Shown here piece by piece: positions 1-5,440 of a stretch of 11,739 bases of DNA. This stretch comes from Gammaproteobacteria bacterium (GTDB lineage Bacteria > Pseudomonadota > Gammaproteobacteria > DRJJ01): contig DRJJ01000162.1 in NCBI GenBank assembly GCA_011052255.1, positions 1 to 11,739 on the forward strand, in the 5' to 3' direction. The notes under the pieces are model-generated. The model made no database searches, was not told where the DNA came from, and saw only the letters and a list, made by a program, of their open reading frames with translations. The position numbers were made by a program, and so were the translations under genes. The first letter of the stretch is position 1. Each line of letters opens with the position of its first letter.

Positions 1-597
1 AACCGCCTGCAGGTCGGTGGTGAAACGATGGGTGACGGTTACCGTGCACCCGGCCAGCAACAACTCCAGCATCATGGGTCGCCCAACATGATTGGAAGCC
101 CCTACTACAACGGCTTTGCGGCCGTGATAGGTCTCGCCGGTATACTCCAGTAGCTTCATCACACCGTAAGGCGTGCAGGAGCGCAGGGTTGGCTGACGTA
201 CTGCCAGGCGTCCAATATTGTAGGGATGAAAGCCATCCACGTCCTTGTCAGGACGGATGCTTTCGATCACGGTTTCAGGGTCGATATGATCCGGTACCGG
301 CATTTGTACCAGAATACCGTCTATTTTCGGGTCATCATTAAGTTGATCCAGTAGTTTCAGCAACGCCTCCTGGCTGGTTGAGGCGGGCAGGTCCCAGGCA
401 CGTGACAGGATACCGGTTTGTTCGCAGGCACGGCGCTTGTTACGCACATAGACCTGTGAGGCCGGGTCATCACCTATCAGAACCACGGCAAGCCCTGGCG
501 GGCGTTTACCCTGTGCTACACGCTGGCTAACCAGTGTGCCAATATCGTCCAGTACGGATGTGGCGATGGCCTTGCCATCGATAATCTTTGCCGTCAT
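1..597 (-). CDS. folD: Bifunctional methylenetetrahydrofolate dehydrogenase/cyclohydrolase FolD (N-terminal part, cut by window edge)
   Basis: Interconverts 5,10-methylene-THF and 10-formyl-THF in the cytoplasm through NADP-dependent dehydrogenase and cyclohydrolase steps, supplying one-carbon units for purines and formyl-Met. Reverse-strand translation starts MTAKIIDGKAIA and runs 199 codons with no stop to base 1. The family is about 285 residues, so roughly the last 85 lie outside. Visible motifs: YVRNK (Y50, catalytic K54), VQMPVP (98-102), DKDVDGFHP (117-125, including D121), SCTPYG (140-145) and the dinucleotide loop GASNHVGRP (166-174). GAS rather than GRS resembles the enteric form. 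The ATG at 597-595 fits the family N-terminus, but no good Shine-Dalgarno precedes it. It is divergent from the tRNA cluster and is the only minus-strand gene seen. Confidence 0.96.
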   Translation of the reverse strand, partial: MTAKIIDGKAIATSVLDDIGTLVSQRVAQGKRPPGLAVVLIGDDPASQVYVRNKRRACEQTGILSRAWDLPASTSQEALLKLLDQLNDDPKIDGILVQMPVPDHIDPETVIESIRPDKDVDGFHPYNIGRLAVRQPTLRSCTPYGVMKLLEYTGETYHGRKAVVVGASNHVGRPMMLELLLAGCTVTVTHRFTTDLQAV

Positions 598-693
598 GAA
601 TAGTAACCACTGTATAATGAAAACGAATTTTCGCACGCGCAGTCCGCGAACGCGAGAGCAAATGCAGTCAATAAAAGAAAAACCGGGCTGTTA

Positions 694-723
694 TTGACCT
701 GTATGGGGGTTAGCGCGTAGAAT
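694..723 (+). promoter_or_regulatory. Sigma70-type promoter of the tRNA Pro-Arg-His-Lys cluster
   Basis: TTGACC (694-699) and TAGAAT (718-723) are separated by 18 bp. The bases after the -10 box (CGCAGCCC) are GC-rich, as in stable-RNA promoters under stringent control. The expected start is near 730, about 35 nt before tRNA-Pro. Assigned by eye. Confidence 0.6.
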
Positions 724-764
724 CGCAGCCCTTTCCGGGCATGGTTTGGTCGGAGAGTAAGTAT

Positions 765-841
765 CGGGGTATAGCGCAGTCTGGTAGCGCGCCTGCTTTG
801 GGAGCAGGATGTCGGGAGTTCGAATCTCTCTACCCCGACCA
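765..841 (+). tRNA. tRNA-Pro(UGG)
   Basis: A 77-nt cloverleaf. The acceptor CGGGGTA (765-771) pairs with TACCCCG, followed by A and an encoded CCA (839-841). The anticodon loop TTTGGGA (797-803) gives anticodon TGG at 799-801, which reads proline CCN codons. The T arm has TTCGAAT. It closely resembles E. coli tRNA-Pro(UGG). First gene of the cluster. Confidence 0.97.
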
Positions 842-950
842 ATTTATTGTAATGCATGCGACCGCAGGGTATTTTATGAGGGGAGTATGTGGGAAGGCGT
901 AAGATCAGGAAGCCCAGACCTTTGATCTACCCTGAACAGGTTGGAAAACT

Positions 951-1027
951 GCGCCCGTAGCTCAACCGGATAGAGCATCTGCCTTCTAAGCAGAGGGTCG
1001 CAGGTTCGAGTCCTGCCGGGCGCGCCA
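951..1027 (+). tRNA. tRNA-Arg(UCU)
   Basis: A 77-nt cloverleaf. GCGCCCG (951-957) pairs with CGGGCGC (1017-1023), followed by G and CCA (1025-1027). The anticodon stem TCTGC/GCAGA encloses loop CTTCTAA with anticodon TCT at 985-987, reading AGA and AGG. It lies 109 nt after tRNA-Pro with no obvious promoter between, so it is probably co-transcribed. Confidence 0.97.
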
Positions 1028-1056
1028 ATTCCGGTAGTGATGTGAAAGTTTTTAAT

Positions 1057-1133
1057 GGTGGGCGTAGCTCAGTTGGTAGAGCCCCGGATTGTGATTCCGG
1101 TGGTCGTGGGTTCGAGCCCCATCGTCCACCCCA
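1057..1133 (+). tRNA. tRNA-His(GUG)
   Basis: The coordinates include the histidine-specific extra G at 1057 (G-1), which pairs with C73 at 1130. GTGGGCG (1058-1064) pairs with CGTCCAC (1123-1129), with one G-U pair, and CCA is at 1131-1133. Anticodon GTG is at 1091-1093 in loop TTGTGAT. It lies 29 nt after tRNA-Arg in the same presumed transcript. Confidence 0.97.
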
Positions 1134-1171
1134 TTTTAAAAATGTAGGCGCATAGCGTTATGCGACGACAT

Positions 1172-1247
1172 GGGCCTTTAGCTCAGTTGGTAGAGCAGGA
1201 GACTCTTAATCTCTTGGTCCAGGGTTCGAATCCCTGAGGGCCCACCA
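1172..1247 (+). tRNA. tRNA-Lys(CUU)
   Basis: A 76-nt cloverleaf. GGGCCTT (1172-1178) pairs with AGGGCCC (1237-1243), with one G-U pair, followed by A and CCA (1245-1247). The anticodon stem GGAGA/TCTCT encloses loop CTCTTAA, anticodon CTT at 1205-1207, reading AAG. This is not the UUU isoacceptor, which must be encoded elsewhere. Last tRNA of the first cluster. Confidence 0.96.
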
Positions 1248-1251
1248 ATTT

Positions 1252-1311
1252 CAGGCTGCTCCTGCTACTGGACAGCCTGCCAGACAGATAACGGGTCAGT
1301 TGCCCTGTCTG
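1252..1311 (+). terminator. Two consecutive hairpins after tRNA-Lys, possible 3' end of the tRNA cluster
   Basis: CAGGCTG (1252-1258) pairs perfectly with CAGCCTG (1273-1279). Two bases later CAGACA (1281-1286) pairs with TGTCTG (1306-1311), and GGG/CCC (1293-1295/1303-1305) can stack inside. There is no T-tract, so this is either a non-canonical end or a processing structure. The 249-nt gap 1248-1496 otherwise holds the palindrome and promoter elements listed separately; I see no gene in it. Confidence 0.3.
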
Positions 1312-1356
1312 TATTATGCCGCTCTACAACCATTACCCGCGTTGCTCCAGCTTCGT

Positions 1357-1372
1357 ATACTTCATGAAGTAT
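1357..1372. repeat. Perfect 16-bp palindrome in the tRNA-Lys/tRNA-Leu gap
   Basis: ATACTTCATGAAGTAT is its own reverse complement. It sits 15 bp upstream of a TATAAT hexamer (1387-1392) that lacks a convincing -35 box. It could be a dimeric-regulator operator. I do not recognise the motif. Confidence 0.5.
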
Positions 1373-1446
1373 GCTGAATAACGCTGTATAATAGTCGGCT
1401 TAAGTTAGAGGGTTAACTGTCATACTGGGGTGTATTTATTTATTAG

Positions 1447-1475
1447 TTGTTTTATTACAATAACTTACATATTAT
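1447..1475 (+). promoter_or_regulatory. Probable promoter of tRNA-Leu and tig
   Basis: TTGTTT (1447-1452), a 17-bp spacer and TATTAT (1470-1475), with AT-rich sequence just upstream. The start would be near 1482, about 15 nt before tRNA-Leu, a normal tRNA leader. A second TATAAT at 1387-1392 is an alternative. Both were found by eye. Confidence 0.5.
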
Positions 1476-1495
1476 GTTGTGCAGAGACAAAGATT

Positions 1496-1581
<86 letters not shown>

Positions 1582-1633
1582 TATACATTCGGGATTAAAT
1601 TTACACAATTAGATACAGGTTTGAGGTAGCGCT

Positions 1634-2923
1634 ATGCAAGTTTCCGTGGAATCCACTGGTAATCTGGAACGTAAAATGACGGTTCAGGTTCCTTCAGAAC
1701 AGATTGAGAGTGAAGTAACAACACGCTTGCAGAGCCTGGCACGTGAGGTGAAGCTGGACGGGTTCCGGCCCGGCAAGGTGCCTTTCAAGGTCGTCAAGAA
1801 GCGTTTTGACGGACGTATCAGACAGGAAGTGATGACGGAAGTCATGCAGCGTACCTTGTATGAGGCCCTGACTGAGGAAAAGATTAATCCGGCTGGCGGC
1901 CCTCAAATTGAGCCTGTCAATACGAAAGCGGGAGAAGCGCTGGAATACGTAGCGACTTTTGAGGTTTACCCCGAGATCGAGCTGGCTGATATGACAGACA
2001 GCAAGGTTGAGCTGCCGGTGGTTGAGGTGGGTGATGATGATCTGGACAAGATGCTGGATAAATTACGTACCCAACGTGCTACCTTTAAAGAAGTCGACCG
2101 TGCCGCGCAGGAGTCTGACGAGATAACCATATCATTCGAAGGGACTATTGATGGTGAGGCATTTGGTGGCAATAAAGCCGAGAATACTCCGCTGGTGCTG
2201 GGCTCGGGCCAGATGATAGCCGGCTTTGAAGATCAGCTGACGGGAGCCAGTGCGGGCGAACACCGTAGCCTCGATATAACTTTTCCGGAAGACTATCAGG
2301 GCAAGGAAGTGGCCGGCAAGCAGGCCGTATTTGAAGTGGATGTAGTTAAGGTGAGTGAGGCTGAATTAGCGGTGCTGGACGACGATTTCGCGAAAATATT
2401 CGGTGCCGACAGTATTGATACCTTACGTGATGAAGTACGTTCAAATATGCAACGCGAAGCGAAGCAAAGGGTTCGGGAAAAGGTCAAAAAACTGGTGCTG
2501 GATGCCCTGCTGGAAAAAAATGAACTGGAACTGCCCAAGGCATTGATTGATAGTGAAATTGATAGCATGATGCAACAGAGCATGGCAAACCAGCCGGAAT
2601 CGATGAAAAACATGCAGTTACCACGCGAGATCTTTGAAAGCCAGGCACGCCGACGCGTGGCACTGGGTTTAATCATGAACGAAGTGGCCAAAGTGAACAA
2701 GATAGAGGTTGACCCGGGTAAGGTAGATAGTCTGATAGAAGATATGGCTTCTACCTACGATCAGCCGGAAGAAGTGAAGCAGGCCTACCGAACACGACAG
2801 GACCTGAGAAGTGGTATTGAAGGTCTGGCACTGGAAGAGCAGGTAGTTGATTATCTGTTGTCGACGATGAAAACAGAAGAGAAAGTGGTTTCTTTTGAAG
2901 AAACAGCGGGTCAGGCTGAATGA
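1634..2923 (+). CDS. tig: Trigger factor, ribosome-associated chaperone and peptidyl-prolyl isomerase
   Basis: Binds the ribosome at protein L23 beside the exit tunnel and shields and folds nascent chains in the cytoplasm; it also has prolyl-isomerase activity. The protein has 429 residues (E. coli 432). The N-terminal ribosome-binding domain carries the signature loop GFRPGKVP (43-50). An FKBP-like domain runs from about 160 to 242, with GTIDGEAFGG and a GSGQMIAGFE segment. The rest forms the helical, charged C-terminal chaperone domain. The start is supported by GAGG at 1623-1626, 7 nt before ATG. Tandem stops TGA TAA end the frame. It heads the tig-clpP-clpX-lon block, with tRNA-Leu just upstream. 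No strong terminator separates it from clpP, 139 nt downstream, so some read-through is likely. Confidence 0.98.
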   Translation: MQVSVESTGNLERKMTVQVPSEQIESEVTTRLQSLAREVKLDGFRPGKVPFKVVKKRFDGRIRQEVMTEVMQRTLYEALTEEKINPAGGPQIEPVNTKAGEALEYVATFEVYPEIELADMTDSKVELPVVEVGDDDLDKMLDKLRTQRATFKEVDRAAQESDEITISFEGTIDGEAFGGNKAENTPLVLGSGQMIAGFEDQLTGASAGEHRSLDITFPEDYQGKEVAGKQAVFEVDVVKVSEAELAVLDDDFAKIFGADSIDTLRDEVRSNMQREAKQRVREKVKKLVLDALLEKNELELPKALIDSEIDSMMQQSMANQPESMKNMQLPREIFESQARRRVALGLIMNEVAKVNKIEVDPGKVDSLIEDMASTYDQPEEVKQAYRTRQDLRSGIEGLALEEQVVDYLLSTMKTEEKVVSFEETAGQAE

Positions 2924-3034
2924 TAAAGGCCAGTAGCTAACACTGTTTTTATGAAGTAGCACACAAAATCCGGGTATTGTCTGCCGATACACTGAGTAAC
3001 AGAGGCCGACGAAGTACTTAAAGGATGAACTATT

Positions 3035-3070
3035 ATGACCGCTATCAAGGGTAGGACATGGAATGAGTGA
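3035..3070 (+). other. Possible 11-codon upstream ORF overlapping the clpP start
   Basis: ATG at 3035 opens the frame MTAIKGRTWNE and stops at TGA 3068-3070, overlapping the first 8 bases of clpP. It is preceded by AAAGGA (near 3020-3024), a better ribosome site than the one at clpP itself. It may translationally couple to clpP, or it may be chance. Nothing supports a peptide function. Confidence 0.2.
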
Positions 3071-3677
3071 GATACAGGCTTTGAATTTAATACCTATGGT
3101 TGTCGAACAGACCCCACGCGGTGAGCGGTCTTATGATATTTATTCGCGTTTGCTGAAAGAGCGCGTCGTTTTCGCTGTAGGGCCTGTAGAAGACTACATG
3201 GCTAATGTAATCGTCGCGCAGCTGCTGTATCTGGAATCTGAAAATCCTGACAAGGATATTCATTTATATATCAATTCACCAGGTGGCTCGGTCACAGCCG
3301 GGCTGGCTATATATGACACCATGCAGTTCATCAAGGCAGATGTCAGCACCATGTGCATCGGACAGGCCGCCAGCATGGGCGCGATATTGCTGGCCGGTGG
3401 AGCCAAAGACAAGCGCTTTGCACTGCCCCACTCACGCATGATGATCCATCAGCCACTGGGAGGTTACCAGGGTCAGGCATCGGATATCGAGATACACACA
3501 CAGGAAATTCTGTTAATTCGTGAGCGCTTGAACATGATACTGGCTGATCATACCGGCCAAAGCATGGAGCAGATCAAGCAGGATACCGACCGAGATAATT
3601 TTTTAAGTGCGGCAGAGTCAGCCGACTACGGATTAATTGACAAGGTTATGGATAGCCGCAGTGATGCAGACAGCTGA
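3063..3677 (+). CDS. clpP: ATP-dependent Clp protease proteolytic subunit ClpP
   Basis: Cytoplasmic serine peptidase that forms a double-heptamer barrel and degrades proteins unfolded by ClpX or ClpA. The protein has 204 residues. The catalytic triad is S104 (in GQAASMGA), H129 (in MMIHQPLGG) and D178 (in TDRDNF), each seven lower than in E. coli precursor numbering because the N-terminal propeptide is shorter, about 7 residues before NLIPMV. The oxyanion motif SPGGSV (72-77) is present. The start ATG has GTAGGA at 3051-3056 before it; the ATG at 3058 meets a stop at once. I see no convincing promoter between tig and clpP. The peptidase partner clpX follows after 277 nt. Confidence 0.98.
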   Translation: MSEIQALNLIPMVVEQTPRGERSYDIYSRLLKERVVFAVGPVEDYMANVIVAQLLYLESENPDKDIHLYINSPGGSVTAGLAIYDTMQFIKADVSTMCIGQAASMGAILLAGGAKDKRFALPHSRMMIHQPLGGYQGQASDIEIHTQEILLIRERLNMILADHTGQSMEQIKQDTDRDNFLSAAESADYGLIDKVMDSRSDADS

Positions 3678-3715
3678 TTTAGGTACTATTATTCAGTTAT
3701 AGCGGGTAAGTGGAG

Positions 3716-3730
3716 CAGGATAAAATCCTG
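3716..3730 (+). terminator. Small hairpin after clpP, weak terminator or attenuator
   Basis: CAGGAT (3716-3721), loop AAA, ATCCTG (3725-3730), followed by TAATTAATAA. The stem is only 6 bp and there is no T-run, so termination would be partial at best. Confidence 0.25.
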
Positions 3731-3815
3731 TAATTAATAAGGGCTTACTTGTCATCACAGTCAGAACAGTGTTGAATTAGAGCAGGGTCACCTCGATGTA
3801 GTATGCATTGAGTGG

Positions 3816-3831
3816 TGGCATAACAATTGCA
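3816..3831 (+). promoter_or_regulatory. Candidate sigma54 (-24/-12) promoter upstream of clpX
   Basis: TGGCAT, five bases, TTGCA. The GG and GC dinucleotides are exactly 10 bp apart, as sigma54 requires, and TGGCA and TTGCA both match the consensus. A start near 3842 would give clpX a leader of about 113 nt. No enhancer-binding-protein site was identified, so this rests on motif alone. Confidence 0.35.
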
Positions 3832-3897
3832 CTAACAAATTAAAGGGTTAGGGGTGTCGAATATCAGACAGCCTGTGCCAGAAAAGTTTTATATCCG

Positions 3898-3917
3898 CAC
3901 TTGAATTGAATCAAGTG
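3898..3917. repeat. Inverted repeat in the clpX leader
   Basis: CACTTGA (3898-3904) and TCAAGTG (3911-3917) are exact reverse complements with a 6-nt spacer, ATTGAA. It could be an operator or an mRNA hairpin. It overlaps the tandem repeat that begins at 3910. Confidence 0.5.
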
Positions 3918-3937
3918 GGATAGATCGAGTGGGATAG
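3910..3937 (+). repeat. Two-copy 14-bp tandem repeat next to the clpX ribosome-binding site
   Basis: ATCAAGTGGGATAG (3910-3923) is followed directly by ATCGAGTGGGATAG (3924-3937), with one difference in 14. It ends 6 bases before the ATGAGG that contains the clpX Shine-Dalgarno. It may reflect replication slippage or form a repeated binding site. Confidence 0.7.
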
Positions 3938-3954
3938 TAATATGAGGTTTGGCT

Positions 3955-5235
3955 ATGAGTGATGATAAGCAGGACAAAGATGATAACGGCAAATTACTGT
4001 ACTGCTCGTTCTGTGGTAAAAGTCAGCACGAGGTGCGCAAGCTAATCGCCGGACCATCGGTCTTTGTCTGCGATGAGTGTGTCGAGCTCTGTAATGACAT
4101 TATCCGCGAAGAGATGCAGGAGAAGTCATCTACCGATTCAAAGGATTTACCGATTCCACAGGAAATTAATGATGTCCTGAATGAATATGTCATTGGTCAG
4201 AGTCGGGCCAAAAAGATACTCGCCGTTGCAGTATACAATCACTACAAACGCCTTGAGCTCAAGCAGACCAAGGAAGAAGTTGAAATTTCCAAAAGTAACA
4301 TTTTATTGATCGGTCCAACCGGTTCAGGTAAAACCCTGTTGGCCGAAACGCTGGCACGGCTGCTGAATGTACCTTTTACAATTGCTGACGCGACCACCCT
4401 GACCGAAGCGGGTTATGTGGGTGAAGACGTTGAGAACATCATTCAGAAATTACTGCAAAAATGTGATTATGATGTCGATAAGGCCCAGACCGGTATTGTC
4501 TACATTGACGAGATTGACAAGATTTCACGTAAATCAGAAAACCCGTCTATTACTCGTGATGTATCGGGTGAAGGTGTGCAGCAGGCACTGCTCAAGCTGA
4601 TTGAAGGCACGGTAGCGTCGGTACCGCCTCAGGGTGGCCGTAAGCATCCCCAGCAGGAGTTTCTGCAGGTTGATACATCCAATATCCTGTTTATCGTTGG
4701 TGGCGCATTTGCCGGGCTGGAGCGCGTTATCCGTGACCGTTCAGAGAAGGGTGGCATAGGTTTTTCTGCCGAAATCAAAAGCAAAAGTGAAGAAAAGACT
4801 ATCGGTGAAACATTACATGACGTGGAGCCGGAAGATCTGGTTAAATACGGCCTGATACCGGAGTTTGTAGGTCGTTTGCCTATAGTAGCAACACTTGAAG
4901 AGCTGGACGAAGATGCGTTGGTACAGATATTGACCGAGCCAAAGAATGCGCTGGTTAAGCAATACACTAAACTGTTTGAGATGGAAGGCAGCGAGCTGGA
5001 ATTCCGTGAAGATGCGTTACGTGCGATTTCACGCAAGGCAATGCTAAGGAAGACCGGCGCACGTGGACTGCGCACCATACTGGAACATGTGTTGCTGGAT
5101 ACCATGTATGACCTGCCCTCAATGGATGACGTGCATAAAGTCGTTATCGATGAGGCGGTGATTAATGGTGATGCCAAACCCTATATGCTGTTTGAAAGCC
5201 GTGACCAGAAAAAGGTCGTGTCATCTTCTGAGTAG
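3955..5235 (+). CDS. clpX: ATP-dependent Clp protease ATP-binding subunit ClpX
   Basis: AAA+ unfoldase, a cytoplasmic hexamer that recognises substrates such as ssrA-tagged proteins and threads them into ClpP. The protein has 426 residues (E. coli 424). The N-terminal C4 zinc-binding domain has C17, C20, C39 and C42. Walker A is GPTGSGKT (120-127), the pore loop GYVG (153-156), Walker B YIDEID (183-188), the second pore loop RKH (229-231), the ClpP-docking loop IGF (268-270), and the sensor-2 motif GARGLR lies near the C-terminus. I chose ATG 3955 because GAGG (3944-3947) is 7 nt away. An in-frame TTG at 3949 is only 1 nt from that site and was rejected. Upstream lie the sigma54-like element and the repeats. 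Confidence 0.98.
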   Translation: MSDDKQDKDDNGKLLYCSFCGKSQHEVRKLIAGPSVFVCDECVELCNDIIREEMQEKSSTDSKDLPIPQEINDVLNEYVIGQSRAKKILAVAVYNHYKRLELKQTKEEVEISKSNILLIGPTGSGKTLLAETLARLLNVPFTIADATTLTEAGYVGEDVENIIQKLLQKCDYDVDKAQTGIVYIDEIDKISRKSENPSITRDVSGEGVQQALLKLIEGTVASVPPQGGRKHPQQEFLQVDTSNILFIVGGAFAGLERVIRDRSEKGGIGFSAEIKSKSEEKTIGETLHDVEPEDLVKYGLIPEFVGRLPIVATLEELDEDALVQILTEPKNALVKQYTKLFEMEGSELEFREDALRAISRKAMLRKTGARGLRTILEHVLLDTMYDLPSMDDVHKVVIDEAVINGDAKPYMLFESRDQKKVVSSSE

Positions 5236-5243
5236 TATCTGCC

Positions 5244-5276
5244 CACCCTGATTCCGGTCAGGGTGACCAGGTGTTT
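5244..5276 (+). terminator. Probable weak terminator after clpX
   Basis: CACCCTGA (5244-5251) pairs perfectly with TCAGGGTG (5258-5265) around a 6-nt loop. A TTTT run appears only at 5273-5276, several bases past the stem, so termination may be incomplete and lon may be partly read from clpX. Confidence 0.45.
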
Positions 5277-5291
5277 TATCAATTGATTGCC

Positions 5292-5321
5292 TTGATAGGC
5301 GCCGGGCGTCATGAAAATATT
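5292..5321 (+). promoter_or_regulatory. Possible housekeeping promoter of lon
   Basis: TTGATA (5292-5297, five of six) lies 18 bp before AATATT (5316-5321, four of six). Weak, but well placed for basal lon expression upstream of the heat-shock element. Confidence 0.25.
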
Positions 5322-5331
5322 ATGCCGGGTA

Positions 5332-5360
5332 CTTGAAATACCAGGGCTTGACCCGCATCT
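5332..5360 (+). promoter_or_regulatory. Heat-shock (sigma32) promoter of lon
   Basis: CTTGAAA (5332-5338) is a perfect RpoH -35 element. After a 14-nt spacer, CCGCATCT (5353-5360) matches the -10 consensus CCCCATNT with a single change. The start would be near 5367, about 74 nt before the lon ATG. lon is a classical heat-shock gene in E. coli, which supports the call. Confidence 0.7.
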
Positions 5361-5371
5361 TTATCCTGAAC

Positions 5372-5387
5372 GGCCTGCATCCAGGCC
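5372..5387 (+). other. Hairpin at the 5' end of the predicted lon heat-shock mRNA
   Basis: GGCCTG (5372-5377), loop CATC, CAGGCC (5382-5387) is a perfect 6-bp GC-rich stem. It begins about 5 nt after the predicted sigma32 start, so it would cap the transcript. A role in protecting the mRNA from 5'-end-dependent decay is an inference. Confidence 0.45.
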
Positions 5388-5440
5388 AAAACTAACAGCG
5401 GCCACGGTTTCAGGTCGACTGTCCCTTTAAGGATTTAAGT

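Noticed and set aside
594..857. Minus-strand ORF of 87 codons containing VERFELPTSCSQSRRATRLRYTP
   Set aside because: It is the antisense translation of tRNA-Pro and its promoter region, a well-known type of spurious annotation.
1351..1385. lox-like or dif-like recombination site around CTTCGTATACTTCATGAAG
   Set aside because: The arms and spacer do not match loxP or dif beyond a few bases, and no recombinase gene is nearby.
2930..2950. CAGT-AGCTAAC-ACTG-TTTTT after tig as an intrinsic terminator
   Set aside because: The stem is only 4 bp, too weak to call.
3949..3954. TTG start for clpX two codons upstream
   Set aside because: Only 1 nt from the GAGG site, whereas ATG 3955 has proper 7-nt spacing and gives the usual N-terminus.
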